Part shown: piece after piece, positions 26,591 through 35,632 of the stretch | Position numbering within the stretch: the first letter of the stretch is position 1 | How the letters are laid out: every line of letters begins with the position of its first letter | From: Phenylobacterium sp. SCN 70-31 | GTDB taxonomy: Bacteria > Pseudomonadota > Alphaproteobacteria > Caulobacterales > Caulobacteraceae | DNA length: 64,000 nucleotides | Reading direction: 5' to 3' | NCBI RefSeq assembly: GCF_001724605.1 | Contig: NZ_MEEX01000007.1 | Span: forward strand, 114,560-178,559 | Translations under genes and position numbers: made by a program | The notes under the pieces: generated by a model | Database searches by the model: none | Told to the model about the DNA's origin: nothing | What the model saw: only the letters and a program-made list of their open reading frames with translations

Positions 26591-27691
26591 ATGCGTAGGA
26601 TCGCGGTCGTCGCCGCCGGGGGCACCGGCGGCCACCTGTTTCCGGCTCAGGCGCTGGCCGAGACGCTGATCGCGCGTGGCTGGGGCGTGGTTCTGGCCTC
26701 CGACGAGCGGGTGGCGGGGCTGGCCCAGGACTTCCCGGCCGAGCGTCGCATCGGGCTGTCGGCGGCCACCTTCCGGCGAGGCGACCCCATCGGCATGGTC
26801 CGCGCCGGCCTGGCCGTGATGCGCGGCGTGCTGCAGGCGCGGAGCGTCTTCCGCGAGATCAGGCCGCACGTCGTGGTCGGTTTCGGCGGCTATCCCTCGG
26901 CGCCGGCGCTGGTGGCGGCCCGGCTGGACCGGCTGCCGACCGTGATCCACGAGCAGAACGCCGTCATGGGCCGGACCAACCGGATGCTCGCGCCCCACGT
27001 GAAGACCATCGCCTGCGCCTTCCCGACGTTGCAGAAGGCGCCCAAGGGCGTGGCCGAGCGGGCCAGAGTGGTCGGCAACCCTGTGCGCCCGCCGATCCGC
27101 GCCCTGGCCGATATCCCCTACATCCCGCCCGAGCCGAACGGCCCCGTGCGACTTCTGGTAACCGGCGGCAGCCAGGGCGCGCGCCTCCTGTCCGAGCTTG
27201 TGCCCGAAGCGGTGAAGGCGCTGCCCGAGGACCTGCGCCGCCGTCTGGTGGTCCAGCAGCAGACCCGCGCCGAGAGCATGAACACCGCGCGCCGGGCCTA
27301 TCGCGACGCCCTGGTCGACGCCGAGATCGCGCCGTTCTTCCGCGACATGGCCGGCCGCCTGCGCGACGCCCACCTGGTGATCGGGCGGTCGGGAGCCGGC
27401 AGCGTCTGCGAGTTCGCCGTCGCGGGAAAGCCGGCCATCCTCGTCCCGCTGGCCATCGCCATCGACGACGACCAGGGCCAGAACGCCCGGCTCCTGGCCG
27501 AGGCCGGGGGCGCCGAGATCGCGCGCGAGAGCCAGCTCACGGTGGAATCGCTGGCCTCTGCGCTCGAGGTCCTCCTGAACAATCCGGCCCGCCTCGCCCG
27601 CATGGCCGCGGCCTCCCGCGCCGTCGCCATCCCCGACGCCGCGGAACGCCTGGCCGACGTCGTCGAGGCGACGGCGGGCGCTGCGAGGTGA
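26591..27691 (+). CDS. murG: UDP-GlcNAc:lipid I N-acetylglucosaminyltransferase MurG
   Basis: A 366-residue GT-B glycosyltransferase making lipid II. It has the N-terminal AAGGTGGHLFPAQALAE (residues 8-24), VVGFGGYPSAPALVAA (about 96), IHEQNAVMGRTNR (about 118), LLVTGGSQGARLLSE (about 188) and GRSGAGSVCEFAVAGKPAILVP (about 266). The start is ATG at 26591 after AGGAGAGG, not the GTG two codons earlier. The 3' neighbour is a toxin-antitoxin module instead of the expected murC. Confidence 0.96.
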   Translation: MRRIAVVAAGGTGGHLFPAQALAETLIARGWGVVLASDERVAGLAQDFPAERRIGLSAATFRRGDPIGMVRAGLAVMRGVLQARSVFREIRPHVVVGFGGYPSAPALVAARLDRLPTVIHEQNAVMGRTNRMLAPHVKTIACAFPTLQKAPKGVAERARVVGNPVRPPIRALADIPYIPPEPNGPVRLLVTGGSQGARLLSELVPEAVKALPEDLRRRLVVQQQTRAESMNTARRAYRDALVDAEIAPFFRDMAGRLRDAHLVIGRSGAGSVCEFAVAGKPAILVPLAIAIDDDQGQNARLLAEAGGAEIARESQLTVESLASALEVLLNNPARLARMAAASRAVAIPDAAERLADVVEATAGAAR

Positions 27692-27733
27692 AGCTGAACC
27701 GGCTATAGTGCGCTGACCACGTCGGAACTCGCC

Positions 27734-28047
27734 ATGCATGAGATCGTCGCTCAGCACGCAACCCGGATCGCTGAACTGTGCCGTCAGTTCGGCGTCGCCA
27801 GGCTGGAGGTGTTCGGTTCTGCGGGGGGCGGGGGCGCGTTCGACCCCGCGCGAAGCGACATCGACCTGCTTGTGGAATTCGCATCCCCGGGCCTCGAGTA
27901 TCGCCATTTCTTCGACCTGAAGGCGGCGCTCGAACAGGTGATCGGCCGCGAGTCGACCTCGTGGAGCGCAAGGCCGTCGAACAAAGCCGCAATCCCATAA
28001 GGCGCCGCAGCATCCTGATGGGCGCCGAGCTTCTCTATGCCGCCTGA
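27734..28047 (+). pseudogene. MntA-like nucleotidyltransferase antitoxin, frameshifted
   Basis: The minimal nucleotidyltransferase of a HepT/MntA toxin-antitoxin pair. In frame 1 the active site is FGSAGGGGAFDPARSDIDLL (about residues 31-50). After VIGRE (base 27952) frame 1 becomes nonsense and stops at 28000. The next frame resumes with VDLVERKAVEQSRNPIRRRS and runs to a stop at 28047, giving the normal family C-terminus. One missing G near 27953 explains this. The restored stop overlaps the hepT start by 11 bp, as in intact operons. A sequencing error cannot be excluded. Confidence 0.78.
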
Positions 28048-28387
28048 GCTTGGCGATCGCGACCGGGCGCTTGTCCTCGACATGATCCTGGCGGCTGAAG
28101 ACGCCCTGGGCTTCGTGGCGGGGTTCGACGTGAAGACTTTCGCGGGTAGCAAGCTCCATCAGAACGCCGCCACCATCCGTTCCATTGAGGTCGTGGGAGA
28201 GGCTGCCGGGCGACTTTCACCGGAATGCCGGCAGGCGCATGACGATGTGCAGTGGTCCGAAATCATCGGGATGCGTCATCGTCTGATCCATGGCTACGAC
28301 AAGGTCAGCCTGGATCTGGTCTGGCAGGTCCTCCAGGAAGACCTTCCAGACCTGCTGCAGGCGTTGCGCCGGATACACATTGCATAG
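28037..28387 (+). CDS. HepT-like HEPN ribonuclease toxin
   Basis: A 116-residue helical HEPN protein. The catalytic motif R-x4-H-x-Y is intact as RHRLIHGY (about residues 77-84), and the upstream helix IRSIEVVGEAAGRLS (about 47-61) is typical. In this family the partner MntA adds AMP to the Tyr of the motif to neutralise RNA cleavage. The partner gene here carries a frameshift. The pair lies between murG and murC and does not belong to the dcw core, so it was probably inserted. Confidence 0.85.
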   Translation: MPPELGDRDRALVLDMILAAEDALGFVAGFDVKTFAGSKLHQNAATIRSIEVVGEAAGRLSPECRQAHDDVQWSEIIGMRHRLIHGYDKVSLDLVWQVLQEDLPDLLQALRRIHIA

Positions 28388-28550
28388 CCGCGCGGAGCGG
28401 CTGTCCTGCCAATGACGAGGAGCACGGAGCGGCTGCAGGCGTTCTCTCTCGACCCAGCCCCTTTTCGCGTCCTCTCGTGTCTTGCGAGGTTCAAGGGCCG
28501 TCCCTTCGCGCCCCTTCCGCCGGGCCGGGAAGCGTCCTAGGACTCGGCCC

Positions 28551-29960
28551 ATGACCCGACGTCCCGTCCCCTTCGAGATCGGCCCCGTGCATTTCATCGG
28601 CATCGGGGGCATCGGCATGAGCGGCATCGCCGAGATCATGATGCGCACCGGCTATACGGTGCAGGGATCGGACGCCCGGGCCAGCGCCAACACCGAGCGG
28701 CTGGCGAAGCTGGGCGCGAAGATCTTCGTGGGTCACGATCCGGCCAACGTGGAGGGCGCCTACGCCGTCGTCTATTCGACCGCGGTCAAGCCGGACAATC
28801 CCGAGATGGTCGCCGCGCGCGAGCGGCGGCTGCCGCTGGTCCGCCGGGCCGAGATGCTGGCCGAACTGATGCGGCTCCAGTTCTCGGTGGCCGTGGGCGG
28901 CACGCACGGGAAGACCACCACCACCTCGATGATCGCCTCGCTGCTGGACGCCGGCGGCCTCGACCCCACGGTCGTCAACGGCGGCATCATCAACACCTAT
29001 GGCACCAACGCCAAGGTCGGCGCCGGCGAGTGGATCGTGGTCGAGGCCGACGAGAGCGACGGCACCTTCCTGAAGCTCAAGTCGACCTGCGCCGTGGTCA
29101 CCAACATCGACCCCGAGCACCTGGACCACTACGGCGACTTCGAGGCGGTGAAGAAGGCCTTCCAGGACTTCGTGGAGAACATCCCGTTCTACGGCTTCGC
29201 CGCGGTCTGCACCGACCATCCCGAGGTCCAGGCGATGGCCGCGCGGGTGGAGAACCGCCGGCTGGTGACCTACGGCGTGAACCCCCAGGCCGAGGTGCGC
29301 GCGGAGAGTATCGCCATGGGGCCGGACGGCGCGCATTTCGATGTCCTGATCCGCCCGCTGGAGGGCGAACCCCTGCGCTATGCCGGCCTGCACCTGCCGA
29401 TGGCCGGTCATCACAACGTGCTCAACGCCCTGGCCGCCGTGGCGGTGGCCCGCGAACTGGGGCTGGACGAGGCGGCCATACGCAAGGGCCTGAAGGAGTT
29501 CGGCGGGGTGAAGCGGCGCTTCACCACCACCGGCGTGGCGAACGGCGTGCGCGTGGTGGACGACTACGGCCACCACCCGGTCGAGATCGCCTCGGTGCTC
29601 AAGGCGGCGCGCGCCGTCACGGGGGGCAAGGTGATCGCGGTGGTGCAGCCGCACCGCTACACCCGCCTGCGGGACCTGTTCGACGATTTCTGCGCCTGCT
29701 TCGCCGACGCCGACGTGGTGCTGGTGGCCGACGTCTACGCCGCCGGCGAGGCGCCGATCGAGGGTGTGAGCCGCGACAGCCTGGTGGAAGGATTGCGACG
29801 CTACGGCCACCGACGCGCGCTGCCGCTGGCGGCTCCGGCGGATCTGGCGGTGATGGTTGGACAGGAGGCCGCGAGCGGCGACCTCGTGGTGCTGCTGGGC
29901 GCCGGCGACATCACGAACTGGGCCTATGCCCTGCCGGGCGAACTGGACGCGCTGGCATGA
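28551..29960 (+). CDS. murC: UDP-N-acetylmuramate:L-alanine ligase MurC
   Basis: A 469-residue Mur ligase adding the first stem residue. The N-terminal UDP-binding [16 protein letters not shown] is at about residues 16-31, the ATP loop [14 protein letters not shown] at about 116, then [10 protein letters not shown] (about 165), [10 protein letters not shown] (about 285) and [10 protein letters not shown] (about 340). The start is ATG at 28551. It follows the HepT/MntA insertion by 163 bp (28388-28550, in which nothing was recognised), so it may need its own promoter. Confidence 0.97.
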   Translation: MTRRPVPFEIGPVHFIGIGGIGMSGIAEIMMRTGYTVQGSDARASANTERLAKLGAKIFVGHDPANVEGAYAVVYSTAVKPDNPEMVAARERRLPLVRRAEMLAELMRLQFSVAVGGTHGKTTTTSMIASLLDAGGLDPTVVNGGIINTYGTNAKVGAGEWIVVEADESDGTFLKLKSTCAVVTNIDPEHLDHYGDFEAVKKAFQDFVENIPFYGFAAVCTDHPEVQAMAARVENRRLVTYGVNPQAEVRAESIAMGPDGAHFDVLIRPLEGEPLRYAGLHLPMAGHHNVLNALAAVAVARELGLDEAAIRKGLKEFGGVKRRFTTTGVANGVRVVDDYGHHPVEIASVLKAARAVTGGKVIAVVQPHRYTRLRDLFDDFCACFADADVVLVADVYAAGEAPIEGVSRDSLVEGLRRYGHRRALPLAAPADLAVMVGQEAASGDLVVLLGAGDITNWAYALPGELDALA

Positions 29961-30032
29961 TGAACGCCTGGATCCTGGAGTCTTCCCCTCCGTCCGGGGC
30001 CTGTTGCAAAACGCGCCGCCCATCCCGGTGCG

Positions 30033-30072
30033 CCCCTCCCCCTTGCGGGGAGGGGTTGGGGTGGGGGTGTCG
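30033..30072 (+). repeat. palindromic repeat copy (identical to 11923-11962)
   Basis: All 40 bases are identical to the copy upstream of the DUF559 gene. It lies in the 337-bp gap between murC and murB, with an inverted partner at 30208-30245. Confidence 0.88.
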
Positions 30073-30207
30073 GCCTGATGTCCGGCGTTCGGCAGGGCGT
30101 CCCGCGCGACGCGTTTCAGCACGTTATACTTCCTGGCGAATCTCGGACCACCGAATTGGGAGTTCGCCGATCTTCCCTCTCGCGCACCCTGTATGCACGC
30201 CGGGACC

Positions 30208-30245
30208 ACACCCCCACCCCAGCCCCTCCCCGCAAGGGGGAGGGG
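30208..30245 (-). repeat. inverted palindromic repeat copy upstream of murB
   Basis: The reverse complement matches the 40-base unit at 30033 with about one substitution. The two inverted copies enclose 135 bp with no gene recognised, suggesting a non-autonomous repeat-bounded element. Confidence 0.85.
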
Positions 30246-30297
30246 CGGTTTGCAGTAGTCCGCCCTCGGGGAACGGGCGCAGTCTTATGGCTGTCCG

Positions 30298-31194
30298 TTG
30301 AGCTGGCGAGATGCGCCGCCCGCTGTGCGCGGCAAGCTCCTGCGCGACGAGCCCCTGGGGCCGTTCACCTGGTTCCGGGTGGGCGGCGCGGCCGAGCTGC
30401 TGTTCCTGCCCGCGGACGCCGACGATCTGGCGGCCTTCCTGAAGGCGCTGCCCGCCGAGGTCCCGGTGACGGTGCTGGGCGTGGGCTCGAACGTCATCGT
30501 CCGCGACGGCGGCGTGCCGGGCGCGGTCATCCGGCTGGCGGGGCGCGCCTTCGCCGGGGTCCACGCCGAGGGACGCCGGATCACCGCGGGCGCGGCGGCG
30601 CTGGACGCGGCGGTGGCGCGGGCGGCGGCCCGGGCCGGGATCGCGGGGCTGGAGTTCTACGCCGGAATCCCCGGCACGGTGGGCGGCGCGCTCACCATGA
30701 ACGCCGGTTGCTATGGCTCCGAGACGAAGGATGTGCTGGTGTCCGCCTGGGGATACGATCGCTCGGGCGCGCGGCAGGAGCTTGAGGTGACGGACTTCGG
30801 CTACACATACCGCCATTCCGGCGCTCCGGCCGACATTGTCTGGGTCGAGGCGGTGTACGAGGGCCGTCCGGATGCGCCCGAGGCGGTCCAGGCTCGCATG
30901 GACGAGATCACCGCGCGGCGCGAGCAGACCCAGCCGATCCGCGAGAAGACCGGCGGCTCGACCTTCAAGAACCCGCCCGGCCATTCGTCGTGGAAGCTGG
31001 TGGACGACGCCGGCTGGCGGGGGAAGCCCTATGGCGGCGCGATGTTCTCGCCCCTGCATTCCAACTTCATGATCAACACCGGCGCGGCGACGGCCGCCGA
31101 TCTCGAGGGGTTGGGCGAGGCCGTGCGGGCCGATGTGAAGGCGAAAACCGGCGTCGATCTCCATTGGGAGATCAAGCGGATCGGGAGGCCTTGA
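30298..31194 (+). CDS. murB: UDP-N-acetylenolpyruvoylglucosamine reductase MurB
   Basis: A 298-residue FAD enzyme that reduces UDP-GlcNAc-enolpyruvate to UDP-MurNAc. Motifs are [14 protein letters not shown] (about residues 22-35), [14 protein letters not shown] (about 59), [20 protein letters not shown] (about 124-143), [20 protein letters not shown] (about 220) and HSNFMINTG (about 253). The best start is TTG at 30298 ([14 protein letters not shown] fits the family), without an evident ribosome site. The repeat insertion just upstream may have replaced the original one. Confidence 0.93.
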   Translation: MSWRDAPPAVRGKLLRDEPLGPFTWFRVGGAAELLFLPADADDLAAFLKALPAEVPVTVLGVGSNVIVRDGGVPGAVIRLAGRAFAGVHAEGRRITAGAAALDAAVARAAARAGIAGLEFYAGIPGTVGGALTMNAGCYGSETKDVLVSAWGYDRSGARQELEVTDFGYTYRHSGAPADIVWVEAVYEGRPDAPEAVQARMDEITARREQTQPIREKTGGSTFKNPPGHSSWKLVDDAGWRGKPYGGAMFSPLHSNFMINTGAATAADLEGLGEAVRADVKAKTGVDLHWEIKRIGRP

Positions 31195-31196
31195 GC

Positions 31197-31742
31197 ATGG
31201 CCGGCGCGTCGCTGATCCTGGTGCGTCACGGGCGGCCGCTGATCGATCCGGACAGGCCGTCCACGACCTGGCCCCTGTGCCCCGAGGGGCGCGAGGCGGT
31301 GGAGGCGCTGGCGGAGAAGATCGCCGCCTATCGTCCCGTCGCCGTGGCGACCAGCCCCGAGCCCAAGGCCCGCGAGACGGCCGAGATCATCGCGGGGCGC
31401 CTGGGCCTGCCGGTCGGCCTCGACCCGGGCCTGCACGAGCACAAGCGCCAGTCCCTGTCGTTCGGAACCGAGGAGGCGTTCCGCGAAAAGATCGCCCGCA
31501 TCTTCGAGGCGCCCGGCCAGCCGGTGGGCGGCATCGAGACGGCGGACGCGGCCTGCGAGCGGCTGTCGGCGGCGCTGGCCCAGCACAGGAGTCGCCCGCT
31601 GGTCGCGGTCACCCACGGCACGGTGCTCAGTGTCTACGTGGCCCGGCTCCTGGGCCTCGACGCCCACGACCTCTGGCGCAGCCTGCACCTGCCCGACGCC
31701 TTCGTCCTGGACGCGGACGGGAGCCTGATCGAGCGGCTCTGA
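31197..31742 (+). CDS. histidine phosphatase family protein
   Basis: A 181-residue phosphoglycerate-mutase-like phosphatase. The phosphohistidine motif VRHGRP is at residues 9-14, with TSPEPKARETAEII (about 52) and VTHGTVLSVY (about 142) supplying the second His. It starts 2 bp after the murB stop and is co-transcribed with it. Substrate unknown; a link to cell-wall metabolism is suggested only by position. Confidence 0.88.
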   Translation: MAGASLILVRHGRPLIDPDRPSTTWPLCPEGREAVEALAEKIAAYRPVAVATSPEPKARETAEIIAGRLGLPVGLDPGLHEHKRQSLSFGTEEAFREKIARIFEAPGQPVGGIETADAACERLSAALAQHRSRPLVAVTHGTVLSVYVARLLGLDAHDLWRSLHLPDAFVLDADGSLIERL

Positions 31743-31769
31743 CGCTTCCCTCCGGGAACGCCGCATCCC

Positions 31770-32195
31770 TCAGGCGGCGAGGGCCCGGCCGGCCGGGACC
31801 AGGCGGGCGCTGGCGTGGCCGCGGGCGAGCAGGGCGCCCGACAGATCCATGAGCCGGCCTTCCAGGAAGGCGATGCTCTTGCCGGCCTGGACCACCTGTC
31901 CCTCGGCGTACACCGGCCCGGGCCGCGCCGGCGCCAGGAAGCTCACGTGCAGGTCGATCGTGGGCGTGAACATCCGGCCTTCGGAGAAGACGAACATGGC
32001 GGGCCCCATGACGTCGTCCAGCATGGCGGCCAGGAAACCGCCCTGGATGAAGCCCGCGGGGTTGCAGAACGTGGGTCGCCCTTCGAAGCGCGCGCGCAGC
32101 CAGCCGTCGGCCGGCCGGGCGTCGATCAGTTCGAAGCCCAGCAGTTCGGCGCAAGGCGGGAGAGGCAGGCCATCCAGGGCGGTCGGAACAGGCAT
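31770..32195 (-). CDS. PaaI-family thioesterase
   Basis: A 141-residue hotdog-fold protein. The core is FCNPAGFIQGGFLAAMLDDV (about residues 42-61), followed by TPTIDLHVSFLAPARPGPVY. The start is ATG at 32195 with GGAAGGAG upstream, rather than an upstream frame extending to 32360. It is on the opposite strand from the dcw genes around it, between the phosphatase and the SulP transporter, so it is independently transcribed. Confidence 0.85.
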   Translation of the reverse strand: MPVPTALDGLPLPPCAELLGFELIDARPADGWLRARFEGRPTFCNPAGFIQGGFLAAMLDDVMGPAMFVFSEGRMFTPTIDLHVSFLAPARPGPVYAEGQVVQAGKSIAFLEGRLMDLSGALLARGHASARLVPAGRALAA

Positions 32196-32338
32196 CGGGT
32201 CTCCTTCCGGCCTGCACATCCTGCCGATGGCCTGCTGCCAGCATGGTGGCGACAGGTCGCAGGTAGTTGACGCGAGGGACGGCTGAAGATTGAGAGGGAT
32301 CAAGGCTAACTTAAGCGGGATCGGAGATCCTGACCGCC

Positions 32339-33619
32339 ATGCCGGACGGCGCCGCCACATCGAACCTCTACCGGCCGAAGCTCGCGACGATCCTGTCCGA
32401 GGGCTACGGGCTGGGCGACCTGCGCCGGGATGCGGTGGCGGGGCTGACGGTGGCCGTGCTGGCGCTGCCGCTGTCGATGGCCATCGCGGTGGCTTCGGGC
32501 GTTTCCCCGGAGCGGGGGCTGTACACGGCCATCGTGGGCGGCTTTCTCGTCTCGGCGCTGGGCGGCAGCCGCCACCAGATCGGCGGTCCGGCCGGGGCGT
32601 TCATCGTGCTGGTCGCGGCGACGGTGGCCGACGTGGGCCTGCCCGGCCTGTTGCTGACGGTCTTCCTGTCGGGGCTGATGCTGGCGGCCCTGGGGCTGTT
32701 CCGCCTCGGCGGCCTCATCCGCTACATGCCGCACGCCGTCACGGTCGGGTTCACCGCGGGCATCGCCCTGACCATCCTGGCCAGCCAGATCAAGGACCTC
32801 GCGGGGCTCACCCTCAGCGGCGCCGAGCCGGGACCGGTGGGCCTCAAGCTGCTGGCGCTGGCCGAGGCCGCATCCACGTTCAACCCGGCGGCGCTCGGGT
32901 TGGGGATCGGCGTGGCGGGGCTCATCCTCTGGCTGCGGCGCGTGCGGCCCGCCTGGCCGGGCATGCTGCTGGCGCTGGTGGCGGCGACCATCCTCGCGCG
33001 GTTCGTCCACCTGCCGGTGGAGACGATCGGCAGCCGTTTCGGCGGCATTCCGCACAGCCTTCCGGCGCCGGCCCTGCCTGTGGTGTCGTGGGATCTGATC
33101 GTGCGCTGCCTGCCGGCGGCGCTGGGCTTCACCCTCCTGGGCGGCCTCGAGAGCCTGCTGTCGGCCAAGGTCGCGGACGGGATGACGGGACGGGTCCATC
33201 GCTCGAACATGGAGCTGGTGGCCCAGGGGCTGGCGAACGTGGGTTCGGCCGTCTTCGGCGGCATCGCGGTGACCGGTACCATCGCCCGCACGGCGACGAA
33301 CATCCGCGCCGGCGCCCGGACCCCGGTGTCGGGGATGCTGCACGCCGTCTTCCTGCTGGCGTTCATGCTCGTGGCCGCGCCCCTGGCCAGCTACGTGCCG
33401 CTCTCGGCGCTGGCCGGCATCCTGGTGGTCGTGGCCTGGAACATGGCCGAGAAGCGGGAGTTCGCGAGCCTGCTGGGACAATGGCGGGCCGCCGCCGTGT
33501 TGCTGGCCACCTTCGGCGTGACCGTGCTGCACGACCTGATGTCCGGGATCATCGCGGGCTGCGCCGTCGCGGCGCTGCTCTGGCTGGGGTCGAGGATCGC
33601 GCGCCGCCTCGGCTCTTGA
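32339..33619 (+). CDS. SulP-family anion transporter without STAS domain
   Basis: A 426-residue membrane protein with the SulP/SLC26 transmembrane domain: [20 protein letters not shown] (about residues 28-47), [20 protein letters not shown] (about 76-95), [20 protein letters not shown] (about 268) and [20 protein letters not shown]. Family members usually end in a cytoplasmic STAS domain of about 100 residues. This one stops right after the last helix ([14 protein letters not shown]). Sulfate, bicarbonate or a dicarboxylate are possible substrates. It sits between murB and ddl. Confidence 0.88.
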   Translation: MPDGAATSNLYRPKLATILSEGYGLGDLRRDAVAGLTVAVLALPLSMAIAVASGVSPERGLYTAIVGGFLVSALGGSRHQIGGPAGAFIVLVAATVADVGLPGLLLTVFLSGLMLAALGLFRLGGLIRYMPHAVTVGFTAGIALTILASQIKDLAGLTLSGAEPGPVGLKLLALAEAASTFNPAALGLGIGVAGLILWLRRVRPAWPGMLLALVAATILARFVHLPVETIGSRFGGIPHSLPAPALPVVSWDLIVRCLPAALGFTLLGGLESLLSAKVADGMTGRVHRSNMELVAQGLANVGSAVFGGIAVTGTIARTATNIRAGARTPVSGMLHAVFLLAFMLVAAPLASYVPLSALAGILVVVAWNMAEKREFASLLGQWRAAAVLLATFGVTVLHDLMSGIIAGCAVAALLWLGSRIARRLGS

Positions 33620-33677
33620 CCCCGTCCGCGACGCACGCCACCGCGGTCTCCATTTCCCGAGCCTTCGCGAGGCGCCC

Positions 33678-34652
33678 ATGAATCTCTCCCCGTCCGGGAA
33701 TCTCCCCCTGTCCGGGCGCCATGTCGCCGTCCTCCTGGGCGGGCTGTCGTCCGAGCGCGAGGTCAGCCTCGTGTCGGGACGCGCCTGCGCCGACGCGCTG
33801 GAGCGGCTGGGCGCCAGGGTCAGCCGCGTGGACGCCGGCCGCGACCTGGCCCAGGTCCTGACGGCCCTGAAGCCGGACGTCTGCTTCAACGCCCTGCACG
33901 GGGCGTGGGGCGAGGACGGCTGCGTCCAGGGCGTGCTGGAGACATTGGGCGTGGCGTACACCCACAGCGGCGTGCTGGCCTCGGCGCTGGCGATGGACAA
34001 GGCCAAGTCCAAGGCCGTGCTGGCCGCGGCCGGCGTCGTCGTGCCCGGCGGCGGCCTCTTCGACCGCTTCGAGGTGGCCCGGGATCACGTGATCCCGCCG
34101 CCCTATGTGGTGAAGCCCAACGCCGAGGGGTCGTCGGTCGGCGTGTTTCTGGTCTTCGACGGCGCGAACCGTCCCCCCCAGGAGGTGGTTGCCCCCGACT
34201 GGACCTATGGCGAGCAGGTGATGGTCGAGCCCTATGTCCGCGGCCTGGAGCTGGCGGTCGGCGTCATGGACGGCAAGGCCATGACCGTGACGGAGATCGT
34301 GCCGAAGACGGGCTTCTACGACTACGAAGCCAAGTATGGCGACGGGGGGTCGGAGCATATCGTCCCGGCCAGAATTCCGTCCCATGTGGCGGAAAAGGCG
34401 AAGAAACTCTCAGAGCTTGCGCACGAGGCCCTGGGTTGCCGAGGCGTTACCCGGTCGGACCTTCGTTATGACGACATTAACGATGTTTTGGTCCTGTTGG
34501 AGGTGAACACCCAGCCGGGGATGACGCCCACCTCGCTCGTACCCGAGCAGGCGGCGGCGGGCGGGGTGGATTTCGACCGGCTGGTGCTTTGGATCACGGA
34601 GGACGGGTATGCCCGCGGCGCGGGGGGGATCGCCAGGCGCAGCGAAGGGTAG
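33678..34652 (+). CDS. ddl: D-alanine:D-alanine ligase
   Basis: A 324-residue ATP-grasp enzyme making the D-Ala-D-Ala dipeptide used by MurF. Motifs are [19 protein letters not shown] (residues 15-33), [16 protein letters not shown] (about 75), [15 protein letters not shown] (about 141), [17 protein letters not shown] (about 200) and [19 protein letters not shown] (about 275). The 3' end overlaps ftsQ by 44 bp in another frame. Confidence 0.97.
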   Translation: MNLSPSGNLPLSGRHVAVLLGGLSSEREVSLVSGRACADALERLGARVSRVDAGRDLAQVLTALKPDVCFNALHGAWGEDGCVQGVLETLGVAYTHSGVLASALAMDKAKSKAVLAAAGVVVPGGGLFDRFEVARDHVIPPPYVVKPNAEGSSVGVFLVFDGANRPPQEVVAPDWTYGEQVMVEPYVRGLELAVGVMDGKAMTVTEIVPKTGFYDYEAKYGDGGSEHIVPARIPSHVAEKAKKLSELAHEALGCRGVTRSDLRYDDINDVLVLLEVNTQPGMTPTSLVPEQAAAGGVDFDRLVLWITEDGYARGAGGIARRSEG

Positions 34653-35613
34653 GGCGTCCGCCGGCGTGTCCCGGGACGGCGTATCCAAGGGCGGCGCAAG
34701 GGCCGGCGCGCCCAAGGGGGCTGCTTCAAAGGCGGCGTCGACCCGACGTGCGGCGGCCAAGGCCGAAGCCGGCGGTCCGCGCCTGGCGCCCCGGCATGTC
34801 CTGGGCCTCGCCGCAGCCGTCCTGACCCTGGCCGTGGCCGCCACCCTGGCGACCGGGGGACGCGGCGCCCACATCGCCCAGACCGTCGGCCTGGGCATCG
34901 ACCGCAAGTTCGCCGCCGCCGGCTTCCGGCTGAAGGACGTCCACGTCGAGGGCGCGTCCGAAATGGCCCGTCCCGACATCCTGCGGGCCGCCGGCGTAGG
35001 CGAGGGGGCGCCGCTGCTGGGGCTCGACCTGGATCAGGTCCGCGCGCGTGTCGAGGCCGTGGGCTGGGTTCAGGAGGCGCGCGTCATCCGCCTCCTGCCC
35101 GACACCCTGGTCATCGCCGTCAAGGAACGCGGCCAGCTCGCCGTCTGGCAGCACGGCGGTCGCACGGTGGTGGTCGACGCCCAGGGGCGGGTGATTCCGG
35201 AAGCCGATCCGGCGCGTTTCGCCGACCTGCCGCTGGTGGTGGGCGCCGGCGGCGCCGAGCACGCCAGCGGCATCCTGCCCATCCTGGTTCAGCGCCCCAA
35301 GCTGATGGCGCGCCTGGAGGCGCTGGTCCGGGTCGACAACCGCCGCTGGGATCTCCGCATGAAGGACGGCGCCCTGGTCCAGCTCCCCGCCGCCGAGGAG
35401 GAGCAGGCGCTGATGAAGCTGGAGCAGCTCGACATGCGCTCGCGCATCCTGGAGCTGGGCTTCGAGCGCATCGACCTGCGCAACCCCGACACCATCGCGG
35501 TCCGTCCGCGGGCGCCCCAGGCCCCGGCCGGCCTCGCCGCCGCCGCGCCTTCGCCCTCCGACCCGTCCGCCGCCGCTTCGCCCGTCCCCCATTCGCCTGT
35601 TCAGGGCGTCTAG
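34609..35613 (+). CDS. ftsQ: cell division protein FtsQ
   Basis: A 334-residue bitopic division protein. A cytoplasmic Ala/Lys/Gly-rich N-terminus of about 60 residues is followed by one transmembrane helix (about 64-84, [19 protein letters not shown]) and a POTRA domain (about 104-175, [20 protein letters not shown] then [20 protein letters not shown]). The FtsQ domain with [20 protein letters not shown] comes next, and the tail is Pro/Ala-rich. It recruits FtsL/FtsB. The start is ATG at 34609 after GGAGGACGG, inside the ddl 3' end. Confidence 0.93.
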   Translation: MPAARGGSPGAAKGRASAGVSRDGVSKGGARAGAPKGAASKAASTRRAAAKAEAGGPRLAPRHVLGLAAAVLTLAVAATLATGGRGAHIAQTVGLGIDRKFAAAGFRLKDVHVEGASEMARPDILRAAGVGEGAPLLGLDLDQVRARVEAVGWVQEARVIRLLPDTLVIAVKERGQLAVWQHGGRTVVVDAQGRVIPEADPARFADLPLVVGAGGAEHASGILPILVQRPKLMARLEALVRVDNRRWDLRMKDGALVQLPAAEEEQALMKLEQLDMRSRILELGFERIDLRNPDTIAVRPRAPQAPAGLAAAAPSPSDPSAAASPVPHSPVQGV

Positions 35614-35632
35614 CCAGAGACCTCCGCCGCCG

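Noticed and set aside
24974-28159. A 1061-codon open frame on the minus strand across murD, ftsW and murG
   Set aside because: Very high GC makes antisense stop codons rare. The plus strand carries unmistakable Mur/FtsW motifs, and the minus-strand product is His/Arg/Gly-rich without domains.
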